Origin: Casuarina equisetifolia
Lineage: Eukaryota; Streptophyta; Magnoliopsida; Fagales; Casuarinaceae
DNA length: 64,000 nt
NCBI GenBank assembly: GCA_028551475.1
Contig: CM052359.1
Location: 24,801,583 to 24,865,582, forward strand
Direction of reading: 5' to 3'
Position 1 is the stretch's first letter. Each line of letters opens with the position of its first letter. Of the stretch, positions 37,101-49,735 are shown piece by piece. Below the pieces are notes generated by a model. The model was not told the DNA's origin. It was given only the letters and a program-made list of their open reading frames with translations, and searched no databases. The translations under genes and the position numbers were made by a program.

Positions 37101-38160
37101 AGACCTGTGCAGAGGTCGGTGCGCAACAAAATATCTGGGGTTATTGTTACGGTTGAACAATTTAGGGTCTTGAAATTAACTGAGGCTTCTGCTGATGTTC
37201 TGAGGTTCTAATGTAAACATGTATGTCCTAAGAAAAGAGTGTTCTTGTGTGAAACTTTCCTGTGTAACCTTTGCTCGTTCCTTTTGGCATTTTAAGGCAA
37301 TTGAAGCAACTGCACTTCGAATTAAATCAAAAGAAGAGAAACATTTTGTGAATTTTGTTTTTGTTACATCTAATATGTCTGAATAGGATAAGAAACATTT
37401 GCCTTATTCTTAGGCCTTCACCCTGTTGTTAAGCCATGAACATAAACTTCCATGTATTAAAGTCATTAAATGGCATTGTGTTTCCCCTTCCTCTATATTT
37501 ATTTATTGGGCACTTACTATGGGTTAGCACTGCATTCGATGTCAGAACATCAATATTTGTAGCTTTCATGTTAAAAGTAATTCAAAATAATTCTGATCCT
37601 TCTGCTAAAAATATCTACAGATGATGCATGGTAATATATGGATGTCCCACAACTCGATGGGTTTTGCAGAAAGCATGACTCTTGTTCTCAGATTCCAAAT
37701 TCGACCATCTTTTACGAGATCCATATTTGCCCACGGAAGTTCGTCAGAGCCAAGTTCGAACTCAAAGTTTAGAGGGCTTCGTGTTATCCTAGCGGACGAT
37801 GATGATATAAACAGGATCGTTACCAAGAAGCTGCTTGAGAAACTAGGTTGTGTAGTGACTTCTGTTTCATCTGGGTTTGAGTGCCTAAGCGCCCTTACCG
37901 CTGCTGAGGATTCTTTCCAGATTGTTCTGTTGGATCTTCATATGCCTGAAATGGACGGCTTTGAGGTGGCATCAAGAATCCGGAAACACCGCAGCCAGAT
38001 TTGGCCAGTAATTGTAGCTATAACGGCTAGTGCTGAGGAACATGTGACGGAAAAATGCCTGCAGATGGGAATGAGTGGGTTGATTCGAAAGCCAATTCTC
38101 TTGCAAGGGATCGCGGATGAGCTTCGAAGAGTCCTGCAATGGGCAGGTGAAGGATTGTGA
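34174..38160 (+). CDS. EIN4: Ethylene receptor, subfamily II, EIN4-type
   Basis: Two exons, 34174-35919 and 37621-38160, join in phase (CAG, GT...AG, ATG) to 761 aa, close to Arabidopsis EIN4/ETR2. It is a negative regulator of ethylene signalling in the ER membrane that binds ethylene through copper and acts through CTR1. Seen: an N-terminal hydrophobic segment (about 5-21), three membrane helices with copper-ligand equivalents Cys88 and His92 in VLCGLTH and Asp49, a GAF domain (about 187-335), and a histidine-kinase-like region with His377 in [18 protein letters not shown]. The kinase boxes are degenerate: LILHMVGH replaces the N-box asparagines, and GLIFSMCKK replaces GLGL. The receiver domain (about 635-755) keeps the acidic cluster 641-644, Asp687 ([11 protein letters not shown]) and Lys739. 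A His at 377 and the LADDDD motif favour EIN4 over ETR2. The in-frame TTG at 34165 is not the start; the ATG at 34174 gives the family MLKAL-type N-terminus. Confidence 0.95.
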
Positions 38161-39241
38161 AACAAGTCCTTTTTCTGCCATAATTCATCTGTTTTGACCA
38201 TTCTTGGGCGTGTTTGAAACCATGTCTTTGGGTTTCCTCCACTAGAGAAGTTAAAAACTTAATATTTAGACATACTATCATACAAAATGTAGTCCTTATT
38301 TCTTGCTAATCCTGTCCATGATAGCGATCTACTTGTGGAACTCGTAGATGTTAAAACAAAGCTACTTGCTACTTAGGAACGGCTGACACTGAACAAAACT
38401 GCCAAACGATAACTCAACTGTAACCTTGCCTGATATTTCCTTGAAAAAACAAACAGTAAAGATGAGTTATCAATCTAGAAAAACAATCATTTGAAATTTC
38501 AACTAATGAAACAAGGTTTCTTTGTTTTTGTCCTTTGTATTAATAACCTCGAACGGGTGATTGTCATTGTCTTTCAAAGGTGGTTTGTCCTCTGTTCATC
38601 ATGTGAATCAAACCATGTCCGTGGGTTTTACTATTTTCAGGATTGTTCATGTCAACATCTCCAAACTTACATCTGGATGGTTTTTGACACCATTTCTTAC
38701 ATAATTGTAAATTGTTAGAAAGATCCTTTCCAACCAAAGATGTTACATAATCTCTATTTTTAATAAATGATATTTAGATAAATGTAAGATTTTTTGTCAC
38801 ACTTTTTTATTTTATTTTATTTTATTTTTAACTCACATAATTGAGTGTTGAATATGAATCAAAGAGATTACAAGTAATGTATATATACTTATTGACCAGG
38901 CATGTCTAGTCTAAGATCTTTTGATATTAAGTTTAACATATGGGCTTGTCAACTAAGTATTATTTAAGATTTCTTAGTAATAAGTTCAATACCAAATACT
39001 TATGTGGGTGTGTTAAAAAAAATAAAATTAATACATTTGTTTAGTTTAAGATAAGATATCCATATTTATACTGCACAGTAAAACGAGAAAAAGAAAAAAA
39101 AAGGAAAAGAAAAAAGACTTTTCTCCATTAAAGATTAAATTTTTTCTCCCTAAAAGGGCTAAAAAAGTGTAATCTGAAATCATTTGTCCCGCTTGAGTCC
39201 AGAGAAACCCTTCCCTGCCGCTGCCAATTTTTGGAGTTAGT
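38161..39241. other. Intergenic region between EIN4 and CSL4
   Basis: It holds the EIN4 3' UTR. A (TTTTA)-type pentanucleotide run is at about 38804-38828, and the sequence before the CSL4 start is A-rich. No gene was seen. Confidence 0.6.
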
Positions 39242-42200
39242 ATGGACGAAGCGGGGCGAGAGGGAGAGGTGGTGACACCAGGGGAGCTCCTGGGAAACTC
39301 ATCCGCCGTGATTGCAGGGAAAGGCTCCTACGTAGCGCCCCACAACAGCTTAGTCTATGCTTCCCTCACTGGCTTCCGCCGCACCATCCCGCCTGCCCCC
39401 GACTCCCCGGACCAGGTTCTTTCACCAATGGCGTTCTTGAACTTATGGAATACGCTGTACGATTGGTTTCCCTTGCTTCTCTTTAATTTATTGCAATTTA
39501 CAGAGACCCACGGTTGAAGTAATTGATCACAAGGCCCGTGGCGTTATTCCGGAACCGGGGTCCGTGGTTCTTGCTCGAGTAAGTTGGCATCCGAAAGCCA
39601 CTGATTCTCATATTATGTGTTAGTTTATTGTGCTCTTGCGTGCATTTGTGTGGTTTTGAGGTGTGATATGAAAGAGTGCTTGTATCATTGCTGAGAAAAT
39701 CTTGATGGCTATTTGTTAGATAGACCAAACCGTATAGCCATTCTCTCTATTATCCACCTAGGATGCTTGTGTTTGCATCAGAGCGCGGAATTTTTTTTCT
39801 TGCATTCATATATCCATACACACGAGTTTCTAGTTGTTCGCTTGAGTGGCATTGGTGTTGCTAGTTGCTGTCTTGCTGCTATCAAGCCTAGTCATTTATG
39901 CCCTTTCCGTGAACTATATTCAAAATCATTTTAACTTTGTAGACGTCTTTTCTCTTGGTTTGGTTATGATAGGTTACTAAGGTGATGGCTAAGACGGCTT
40001 CTGCTGATATTATGTGTGTTGGTCCCAAGTCTGTTCGAGAGAAGTTTACTGGCATAATCAGGTACAGAATCTAAAGGCTGCTTCAGTCCCTTTACTTGTT
40101 TTGCTAAGATGGCTGCATATAGATGAAAAGGCCGCGTGCAGACACTACCCCACTTCTTAGTGTCATACTCTTGAACATAATTTTATAAAATATGATTAAA
40201 TCATGATACTTTTTTGATCTAAACCAAGTATTTGGCGGTATATAGCCTGCATTAAAAGCTCCACCTTTTTCAGTAGTTAAAGACTTTGAGTGAAAAGTAG
40301 TTAAAGACTTAGAGTGAACAGATTGATGAGTTTCATTTCCTTGTTCTGGTAACCAAATTGATACTTTAAAGATTTCTTTTTATGGGCACTGTATACTTAG
40401 ACTCTTGAGTTGAAAAACACTTATTGAATTGAGGTGAATGGCATGTATGTCTAGTGAGTATAAGGTGGAAATTTCATTTAATGGGGAATTGTGGTGCCTA
40501 ATCAGGTTCCAGATTGAAGAGGAGGGTTAATTGTGTCGTAGTTGATATTTGGGAACACATCTGCATATCCATTCCAAACTCTTTGCTTTCCACTTCTTAT
40601 TTGAGTTCGTCAGTTATCTGTTCATGATTTATACAAGACACCTGCACTTTTAAGAGACTGAGATTCGCCTATATCCTACAAATCACTTGTGCATACTTCT
40701 CACAGCTTTGCAATTTTCAAAGCTTATCAGTCTTTTATTACTCAAAACATTTATTCCAGATACTTAGAAGACTTCTAAATAAAGATTAATCAAATTATCT
40801 CTTATCATTAATTGCTTTTCTATCTGTCTGATTTCCCATCACATGTATTTTACACCACTTGCACTAATCTTTTGCATTGAACTGTATGTTGTTATTTCTA
40901 CCTATATATGCTAATTTTATTATGTTAAGTATTACAGTTATAAACATGTGTAGAATGGTCTTTAGCAACTTGAATTCGAAATAGATCTGTATAATTTAGT
41001 CCAAGTTCTAAGGATGTTGAAAACTTGGTTATTCTTTGTCTTCCAGGCAACAAGATGTTAGAGCGACTGAGATTGATAAAGTGGATATGCACTTATCTTT
41101 TCGTGCTGGTGACATTATTAGAGCTCTTGTGGTATCCTTTATACTTGAATGACCTTCAATATTGTTTGTCACACACAAATTTATATACCAACATAAAACA
41201 CACACACAAACACAAACATTTGTTCCTTCAGAGCATTTTGCAAACCAAAGGAAAAAAAAAAAAAAAAAAAAAAACTCAAACAGAGTTTCTTGCACCGTTT
41301 CTGCTGGAGTATTGGCCTGATGGTTATTCAATTGGGATAAATAAGAAAGAGTGTGCTATTCTGTGATTGTGCATGATGCATTCGTCTAAAGCCAGAAATG
41401 TTGTTCTTACCAGGGCTTGATCCTGTGGGCCTAGACATAATAATAATTTAGGGTAGTTGAATATTATTATGATTTATGAATGAAGGGAAGAACATAATTC
41501 TTAAAATTCCTCAAATATGATGATTGAGGTTGCTGCTATAGTCCATGGAAGGAGTTGGAGTAGAAGATTTTGGAAAAGGGGCAGTAATGGGATCTACCCT
41601 GGAAATAAAGGATAACCTGTTAGGCATTGGCATGGTTGTCCAGAAAAATCATTAGGATAAAATATATTGGAGATTAGCATGTTCTAAAAGATTTGAGGTT
41701 TAATGGTTTTGTGGAGCGTGGTGAGTATTGGCAGTTTCGAATTTCCCTTGAAAGAGTTATATGGGGCACAAATGTTCCATGGAAAGTCTTCACTTGGAAA
41801 GTGGCACTAGGAATTGTAATGATGGGCTTTATCTATAAGGTGAGTTTATTCAGTCTTAATTGGTGTTGTAAGTGCCTGGGAAGTCAGTTGATTTTATATT
41901 CATCCAATCCAGTTGATCATTTGTGTTCTCATTATTTGGTGTATTATATTCTATATGTGACCCAACTGAATGCATGTTGGTCTGGGAGGTTTTATCATCA
42001 TAGGAATATTAAGGAGCGTGAATGATATTGTGTTGTAGAGTATTTGAGAAATGAAGAATAATCAGACTATTGGCAATATTGAGTGTCCTTGGCTTGCAAT
42101 TGAATTTTTGTTTTTGAGTTCTTCAATTGAGACTTTGTTTTTCAGTACTTTAACTGATTGGATAAGAAATAATCCACTTCTGATGTGTATTTTTCAGATC

Positions 42201-44185
42201 TTCTGAATTTGAGTATGCAGTTTTTTTGGGACTAATTCTAGTATGCTTTCCCTTGTGTGTTTTTTCTTTCTTTTTCATTATATTATATTATATAATTTTT
42301 ACCCTTATTTATCAAGAGAATGGGCTCTTTTGGGTCATGGATAGAGTGTTGGTATTGGCATGGTTGGCTGGAAAAGTGGGAAAGGGAAATAATTTTAAAA
42401 CTATTAGTAGATTAGTGGAAACACATACTTCTGCCTTTCTTTAGTTGAGAAGATCTTAGCATGTTATTGAGGAATTTATTGTAACGCCATCTCTTGGTAT
42501 GGTCCTTCACTTTGCCATCTTATGATGTAAAAAGTGCCCCCGTACCCCCAAAGGTTTTCTTCAGGTAGATCTTTGCACTTAAAATAGGTGGAATGTGCAT
42601 GTAGAACACGTGTGCGCCAAAGGGGTTAAAGGCATGCTGATCTCTTGTGATGCCAAAGTATAATACGGAGCAAACCTCAGTCAAATTGCACTTTTTGAAC
42701 CACGTAGGTGGGAAAAGTGGATATGGCAATACCATGAAGATTAGCATAGTTTATGAAGTACAAAATTTGAGAGTTTTAAAATTCAATACCATTAAGTCGT
42801 TAAAACAATGTTAAACAAATCTTATTTTTTTCCCTAAGGCAGTGAAGGATGGACTTTGTGACTTCATTGCCCGGGGTCCCATTTTACAAGTTGCAATGAA
42901 TTAATTAGTTGAAAGCTGCTGGGAAATTTAATTTTTCATCCTCATCACTTGTACTTGACCACCACACTCAAAAATTGACAATGATTATTTTCTAGAAAGG
43001 GGGACATTCTCCTTAACTTTGTCGTTTGATAAGCTGTCCCTTGGAGATGCACGCGCTTATTATCTGTCAACTGCAAAGAATGAATTGGGTGTTGTGTCTG
43101 CTGAAAGTACAGCAGGTAAGATGGTTATCTCTTTTTTTAATTTTTTTGTGTAAATTTAAGAAATAAAAGATTGTGCTTCTTTTGGTAACGTTTCAACATT
43201 CATGGAGCAGTTATGTGCCTTCCCTGGTTTGGATTAGTGTGTTTTTGTGCCCTTTTCCTCTACATAAGCCTTTTTGCATGCCCTTTTCTATTTGTGTATG
43301 ATATTGTATTAATATTTCTTCTTCCTTTTTATTTTTTTTGAGTGCTTACAAGTGTGTAAGTGATGAGGTATAGTTCAAATGACAATTTTCTTTTAGGAAT
43401 TGGGTGGAGGAAACATCATGGATTTAGACTTGTTGAGCATCAGTAACTTATTGATCATTAAAAAAAAAAAAAAAAGGTAAAAGGAACTGTTTAATGTTGG
43501 TAATGATCTTTACCAATCATTTGTTATTATGATTGGTAAATACATTTTAAGACCCATTTGTTATTATGCTCTCCTATCCCATATCTCGCATAAAGGAAAC
43601 TGTCTTGTATTTTTCTGTGAGTACTGGCGAGTCTGTTTGAATTTAGTTGTTTTGGACATCTATTATCTGTAGAGTTGCATTCGCATGCTTTTTGGTCATG
43701 TGATATTTGGGTGATGATACTACTATTCTTTTTCCACTCAAACCCATGTCGTACTCTCAGTCTGTTTTCTGTTGTGAGTGGTGTCAGTGATTACTAAAAT
43801 TGTCCTGCTTTTATGTTCAACTTTATTATCATTGACACTGCTGCAAGTCATGCCTTGATTATTCTAGCTGATAACTAGCTTGCTTCTCTGTGGGTGCCAA
43901 TTTATGATAGGATTAATAGCCAAAGCAGTGGAGCCTGATAAAGCTAATTTAGTATTTGTGCTGTACAAGATGAAATGTAAAATCTCAATGAGACAACTAT
44001 AATTACTGAACACCTACTAGTGAAATGTTATTTCGTGTCTTCTGCTAGTATGTGCTTGGGATTACCGAACACCTATTTGCTCCTTTACTGCAGGTGCAAC
44101 AATGGTTCCTGTAAGTTGGACAGAGATGCAATGCCCATTAACAGCCCAAATTGAGCACAGAAAGGTTGCTAAGGTTGGAGGTTGA
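39242..44185 (+). CDS. CSL4: Exosome complex component CSL4 (EXOSC1)
   Basis: Six exons, 39242-39415, 39504-39578, 39973-40061, 41047-41131, 43034-43115 and 44094-44185, splice in phase to 597 nt, 198 aa. CSL4 is a cap subunit of the RNA exosome that helps guide RNA into the 3'-5' decay core in nucleus and cytoplasm. Seen: the N-terminal VTPGELLG motif, the KGSYVAPHNSLVYASLTG block, PTVEVIDHKARGVIPEPGSV, an S1-like RNA-binding domain at about 75-160 (VTKVMAKTASADIMCVGPK, RAGDIIRALVLSLGDARAYY) and the conserved end WTEMQCPLTAQIEHRKVAKV. The zinc-ribbon cysteines of archaeal relatives are mostly missing here; only one Cys is visible. Intron 4 (1.9 kb) holds a LINE fragment and a 23-base A run. 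Confidence 0.95.
41252..41274 (+). repeat. A23 tract in CSL4 intron 4
   Basis: A run of 23 A follows an AC-rich stretch (about 41194-41220). It is a likely site of slippage variation and could be the tail of an old retroposed sequence. Confidence 0.9.
41500..42010 (+). pseudogene. LINE-type zf-RVT fragment in CSL4 intron 4
   Basis: The frame from 41693 reads ERVIWGTNVPWKVFTWKVAL, which matches the W---VP-KV-FF-W-A-LG block at the start of the zf-RVT domain of plant L1 elements. Further on, NWCCKCLGSQ and NPVDHLCSHYLVYYILY match the CC-C and ES-DHLL-HC blocks. No reverse transcriptase remains next to it and the frame is broken upstream, so it is a dead insertion in the same orientation as the gene. 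Confidence 0.7.
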
Positions 44186-45077
44186 CAAGCTAAAATCAAA
44201 CTCAAGTTATGTAGAGTCTCGAATCTTTCCTGTTTTATTTTAAATTTCTGACGGGAAGTATACTTAGAATTTGTGAGTAATGTTTGAATCTGGTCGACTG
44301 ATTCTAGGAAGTATCACCCACTATGTTCTTAAGGCGGTATCTTCCCATACTGACTGCCCCATGCACCACACACGTGGCATAGATTTTGGCCTTACTAATT
44401 GGATTTCTTGTAATTTATGTAATTGGTACTGCTTTTTTGTGTATTGGCGGCAGAATCTATCTCATAACAAATTTTGTTCCAACGTTCATTGGCATGAAAT
44501 TTTCGAGTTGGGTAATTTGCATATTCATCATAACGTAGTATTTGTAATGGTATTGTTAATGCAAAAGCCAACTAGAATGCTACTGTTACAATCCGCAACT
44601 ATGTTGGAAATTCTGGAGCTCGCAAACAGCAATTTGAGAGCAAAACCAAAATGGAAAACTAGCTCTAAAATGATTAGTCATTTAAATAGTTAAAAGGCTC
44701 AAAAGTTCAATTTAAAAATTACCTTAAGGATTAGGAAATTTTATTTTAATTTATACTTAATGATCTTAATTTTTAATATAAGATTTTTTTATTTTTCACG
44801 TATATTTTTACACATTGAATTAATTTAGACTTTGATATTAAGTTAAAAAATTTAAAGACTCAATTCAAAAAGTTAGTCTATAGATTAAAATATTTTATTT
44901 TAATTTATATTTAATCTTATAAATTTTAATTTGTAATGTCCGCACTTTTATCTTTCACACACATAAAGTTTTTAATTTTTAAAATTTTAAATTTTGACTA
45001 AAAATAAAGCAATATAACCAACTTCCTGATCGACAACAATCCGTTAGTGGGTGGCGCTGAATCGCTGGACTTCCAAA
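44186..45077. other. Intergenic region between CSL4 and the plastid-protein gene
   Basis: An open frame at 44280-44693 has no recognisable motif and probably lies in the CSL4 3' UTR or spacer. 44690-45000 is very AT-rich with two diverged copies of a TTTTATTTTAATTTATA block (near 44740 and 44892). Confidence 0.55.
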
Positions 45078-48000
45078 ATGGCGTCTCTTCGTCTTCTCTA
45101 CCAATTCCCTTCATCTTCTACCCCTCTTGTCCCCCAATATCCCCTCCATATCCCTTTGCTACCCTCCCTCAAGCTCGCGCCCTTCAACCGCCGGAGACCC
45201 CTCCTCTCCAGATCCCTCTTACTTCCACTTGCGCTCACGGGCTCTTCAGACTCCCTAACATCCCTCCAGCCCAATGACTCTCAATCCCTGCTTCAACAAC
45301 TGGCTGTAAGTCACCAGTTTCAGTGCCCACATTGTGTTTTCCTTGAATTTAACTCTCTTTCCTGCTCGGGTCTTTGTAGGATAGCTTTGATCTGCCACAA
45401 GACTACTTTGCGCAGCTTCCGCAGGATCTTCGTCTGGACGTAAGCAGAGCCTTGGACTAAGTTTGTTCAATTCTTTTGTCGTTGGATATTGCTGGGGGCG
45501 GTTTTGAGTGGAATTGAGATTGTTTTAGTTAATGTTTGTTTCTGGGTATGGTTATCAGCTTAATGATGCGGCTTTCGATCTTTCGAATGGACCGGTAATC
45601 GACGAGGTTGGTTGTTCTTATTGCTTCATGAATTTTTTGTTCTAGTAACGATAGGAAATTAGCTGTACCAAGAAAAAAGTTGGGGTATTTGATCGCAAAT
45701 AGTTCCTTTTTCTTTTTTCTTTTTAATAATGCTTCCTGCGACGGAAAAAGTGCTTGCTTTTCTTTTCTTTTTCGGAATTTCCTAAAATCATCGTTTACTT
45801 TAGGAAAGTCAAAAGCGCATATCTTTTGATTTTCTAATAGGAAACTGTCAAGATAGTCATAAGAGGCCATCCCCAGGTTTTGGTAAAAATACCCTATCTA
45901 ATTGTCTTCATTAACATTATGGGATTTCGAATTAAGGCGCAATTGTTTTGGCGCGAAGGATGTACTTGGAGTCCCATCTGGTGGTACTCACCTCTCCAGT
46001 CACATTCAAATTGATCAAATTTCATGTTTTGTTACTTTTGAAGCATCCTGAATTTTGGCTGAAAATGTCAAGGTTTGTTAAATTAAACTTAGGACTTCAC
46101 TTGAATTTCAGCACCTGGAACATGGAAATTAGTATTTTTCTACAATCAGTGTGAAATAGATCACAATTTTCCACTAAGTAGTTCCAAAGATTGTATGCTT
46201 GTTGTCAATCAGTTCTGCACTTCCTTTACTTCTCATTTTAAATTTCTTGCGTGTTGGTCAAAATCTTTCTGTTTCTGATGGTAAGAAATGCAATTCGTTT
46301 TGACAACTAGTTAGATCCTTATTAAATTTGCGTTTTCTTTCAGTGTGGTCAGGAGCTGGGACAGACGTTGTTAAATCTTTCTCGGGCATGGGAGGTAGCT
46401 GATGCATCCACTTCCCATAGTTTAGCGAGCAAACTTCCTGGTCTGGAGAAATTTTTAACAGACAATGCCAGATCAGGCAAGATAACATGTAACATTGATG
46501 GCTAGATACATTCTTAGCGAGTATGTGCCAAAGCTTATTTCCATCTTTTGGCTGGTACAGTACTTGGTAAGCGACTGATATCAGCTGGAAGGAGGTTCCA
46601 GTCCATGGGGCAGTATGGTCAGGGGGAACTACAGAAGGTATCTCATGTTGCTTGAGTTTTTCCTCTTTATTGTTATTATTATAACCATGTAATAGGAATT
46701 TGTAGCTGTATTATGATCAGAGTAATTATAAAATCTTTATTTTTAATTATACTATATTTTAAGGATTGTTTTGGCGGGGATCAAGAAATTAAAAGAAAAG
46801 GAGAAGAATTTTAAAAATTGAGTATATTCCCTTTTCTTTTCTTTTAATTTAATTTAATTTATTTATTTCTTACAATTGTTTCTGTATGTGCCTAGAATGT
46901 TTTATCCATTCTTTTGCTCAACTTTTGCTGAATACTTCGCAGCATTTTAACTCCTTTACCAGGACATTCCTTAATTTCCTAAGTAGTCCATAGTCAAGTA
47001 CTTTATTTTTACGTTGACATCCAGATACTTGGTTTTAAAAATTCAGTGTGAATCCTGAAGGCAAAACTGCTGACAGATGCTAACTGGCTTTTACTGTTGC
47101 TCATAGTTAACATCACCGTAATTGTAGTTTGTTGGACATGTTCTGCTTAATTAAATTTACTGCTTTGGTGGAAGACTACTTCTGTGCTAAACAATATATA
47201 TATATATATATATTGACATGGCAAGTCACTTTTAATATGTATAATTAATTCATTTTATTCTGATATATTGGCCTTTACTTCAAAAATGCAAACAAGTTTC
47301 CTTTGTTGTTAACATATCTCAAAATCGAAGTAAGAAAACTGGGAGATAAATGGATATGGATGCCAGCATTCTTGCCTAAAACATACTAGTTATAGTTTTA
47401 CATTTGAGGAACAATCTTCTTTTCTATCTTTCTTTTTCACAAAGGTAATATAACCATCTGTTATATATCTCTAAAGTAGCAGTATTATTGGATACTGTTC
47501 AACAATTATAGATTGCAACAGTGATGATCACAACTGGAAAGCTTCTTTCTTCACAATCAGTATCTACAGTACCTGAAGAGCAACCAAAGGAGGAAACTAG
47601 GATGCTGAAGGTAGGCGATAAGTCTGCATTTATTGAATTTTTTGTAGACAGATACTTGATATGAAAGGTTTAACAAAAACCGTTCCTGCAAACTTCAGTT
47701 TGGGGAACTTCAGGTTGAACTAACATCAGATAAAGCCAACATTGGTGCTGTCATTGGCTTTGTTTTTGGGTAAGTATCCCAGTTTTAAGTGTGACTTCTG
47801 TTTTCTGCTTCCATTTTTTTCAAACGAGCAGAGCAAAAGAATATTTCTTAATCTCCTGAAAATTTTGGATATAGGATTCTTTCGTGGGAGGTAGGCCAGG
47901 GCATTCAGAGCATTCCAGAGACTTCGTTGCAATACGCAAATGATAATGCTCTGCTATTAGCTAAGGTGATGAAAAGGCTTTCCCTTCTTTTTATATTACA

Positions 48001-48164
48001 TTATTTGGTCTTACAACCAGTGCTGTATAATAACGTCAGCAGTCTTTTGGATCTAGTCATTGAGAGGTGCTCTACTTGCAATTTGCTACTCGTCAACAAT
48101 TTTATCGGCTTGTACTGCTGTGGGACTTGTCCTACTTGGAAGACAACTCAAATCCAAGGAATAG
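45078..48164 (+). CDS. Plastid-targeted membrane protein of unknown function
   Basis: Nine exons, 45078-45305, 45380-45439, 45559-45606, 46344-46476, 46561-46637, 47512-47610, 47699-47769, 47875-47965 and 48057-48164, splice in phase to 915 nt, 304 aa. I recognise this only as an uncharacterised plant protein. The first 60 or so residues are rich in Ser, Leu, Pro and Arg with almost no acids, as in chloroplast transit peptides. The middle is helical and soluble (CGQELGQTLLNLSRAWEVAD, LGKRLISAGRRFQSMGQYGQ). The C-terminus has one likely membrane helix, about 273-296, in SLRGALLAICYSSTILSACT and the following AVGLVLLG, ending RQLKSKE; a weaker hydrophobic stretch is ANIGAVIGFVFGILSW. Intron 4 uses a GC-AG pair (CAG, GCAAGA). 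Other frames in exons 1 and 9 stay open but do not fit the splice phases. Confidence 0.85.
47194..47213. repeat. (AT)10 microsatellite in the plastid-protein gene intron
   Basis: Ten AT units in intron 5. Confidence 0.95.
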
Positions 48165-48936
48165 AGAGGTTCTTGGCTTTGCTGCAGTTCGGCTGTAAAT
48201 GCCTTTACAAGTACATTTTCAGTTAAAAACATGCATCATAAATGATGATGTAGAAAACTAGGCTTGACGATTTACATTTATAGGATTGTATACTTCGGAA
48301 ATTCGTAAATTAGTAACGTGCTTATGTAATCCTGTTTCTTAGTGAACTTTCATTTGGTCCTGCAAGTGTGTGGTTATGTACTCGTTAAATCTTAAAAGAA
48401 AGAGAACTTTTCTACATATGAGCTCGTTATACTAATCGATTTCGACTTGATTGGGGTTTGTAACAGAGATTTCTTGGGAGTTGATAATTGACGATTAACC
48501 TGTAAGATCAATTCATCATTTGCGTAGTTGATTCTCCAGTTTAATGGTGTCCAAAGCTTCAAAAAGCTCAAAATTGAGGAAAAAGACAAAGGAAAAGTGA
48601 AATTAATGATGAAGTATGTGGTACATTACAAAGGCAAAACTACGTTAAGTTCTTTTACACTCCCACAAACACTCAATAGAATTGTACTGGATTTGGAAGA
48701 TTTGCTTATCACAGAGTTATCATTGCAATTAGGCTAGAGGGTAAGGACGAAATGAAATGCTGGGCAACTATTCTTTCCAACTACTATTGCAAAATATAGG
48801 TTATGAATTAAGTTATTGACAATTTGTGCTTTTCCTAATGTATTGGGCCAAATCTTCCTTGACAAATCAAGTTGCAATGCATTTCAAGTTTAACTTTTCA
48901 AATGGGAGGTAATGGGTATTAAGATTTAAGGAGATG
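48165..48936. other. 3' flank of the plastid-protein gene
   Basis: The frame at 48528-48737 shows no recognised motif. No repeat or RNA gene was identified before the TRIM element. Confidence 0.5.
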
Positions 48937-49197
48937 TGTTATGGTCTAAAAGTAATTGAGTTCATTATGCTAACATTCTTAAGCCTTTAAATTTAAATTA
49001 AGTTTGTTATAATTAGTATCAGAGACAAACCCCATGTTTTAGGTTGGAATCATAGAAGGGACTTAGCAACTATATGTTATGGGCCAAAGAGACATCTAAA
49101 TGTATGGGATAAAAATGGAATGTTATGATTTAAAAGTAATTAAACTTACTATGCCAACAAATTTAAGTCTTTTAGCCAAATGGTTGGGTTCATTACA
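48937..49197 (+). mobile_element. TRIM-type miniature LTR retrotransposon, copy 1 (two LTRs)
   Basis: Two diverged terminal direct repeats, 48937-49011 (75 bp) and 49121-49197 (77 bp), both begin TGTTATG, share a TAAAAGTAATT box and a TATGCYAACA box, and end in TTATA or TTACA. Directly after the left repeat is ATTAGTATCAGAG, close to the TGGTATCAGAGC primer-binding site for initiator Met tRNA. An A/G-rich stretch (GGGATAAAAATGGAA) precedes the right repeat, as a polypurine tract should. The total is 261 bp with no coding capacity, as expected for a TRIM. I found no clear target-site duplication. Confidence 0.8.
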
Positions 49198-49499
49198 AAT
49201 TGCACAAATGACAATGACTAATGCAAACATTTACTCAGTTGAATCCGAGAATAATGATTTGTTTCTATATGAATATAAAGCTGTTCTTGGTATCCATATG
49301 AAAAAGAATCCTCTGCGTGCATTGTCCAGTAGTTACAAGGTTGCACCGGGAGAAACTTATGTCTAGCGGTCTAACGTGTGCATTCTAACACGCGGAAGCA
49401 CAATAGCATCCCTACAGGTGGTGCACGGTGCAAGTTGTACTTGCTTAGGAGCTACTGGCAAAATAATGTTCACCACAGGTGAATTATAAGTGGAAATAT

Positions 49500-49735
49500 T
49501 TGTACTTTCTGGATCATTCCCCATCAAATTTCTCTCAAAGAAATGACAATCACACTCTATGTATTTGGTCTTGATATATTAGATTCGTCTCCATGTTAAG
49601 TGCGTTATCATTAAGAGAAGGATATTTGCAGATTGTGCACGAGACCTTAAAGCCTTGACATCTCACAAGTGGTCAATGCTAAATTGTGGTATTTTCTCAG
49701 TAGAAGATAGAATTATTGTGAAATTATGCACTGAA
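49500..49735 (-). mobile_element. Copia RNase H fragment at the left edge of the right-arm array
   Basis: The minus strand reads, in part, WRRI*YIKTKYIECDCHFFE and then RNLMGND, matching the copia block NP--H-RTKHIE-D-HF-REK; upstream DNA encodes a diverged TCEM-RL---LHNLQ block. Stops and frameshifts are frequent. It directly abuts the repeat array and parallels the fragment at 57311-57640. Confidence 0.7.

Noticed and set aside
44280..44693. 137-residue protein downstream of CSL4
   Set aside because: No motif, composition like AT-rich untranslated DNA, and it lies where the CSL4 3' UTR is expected.
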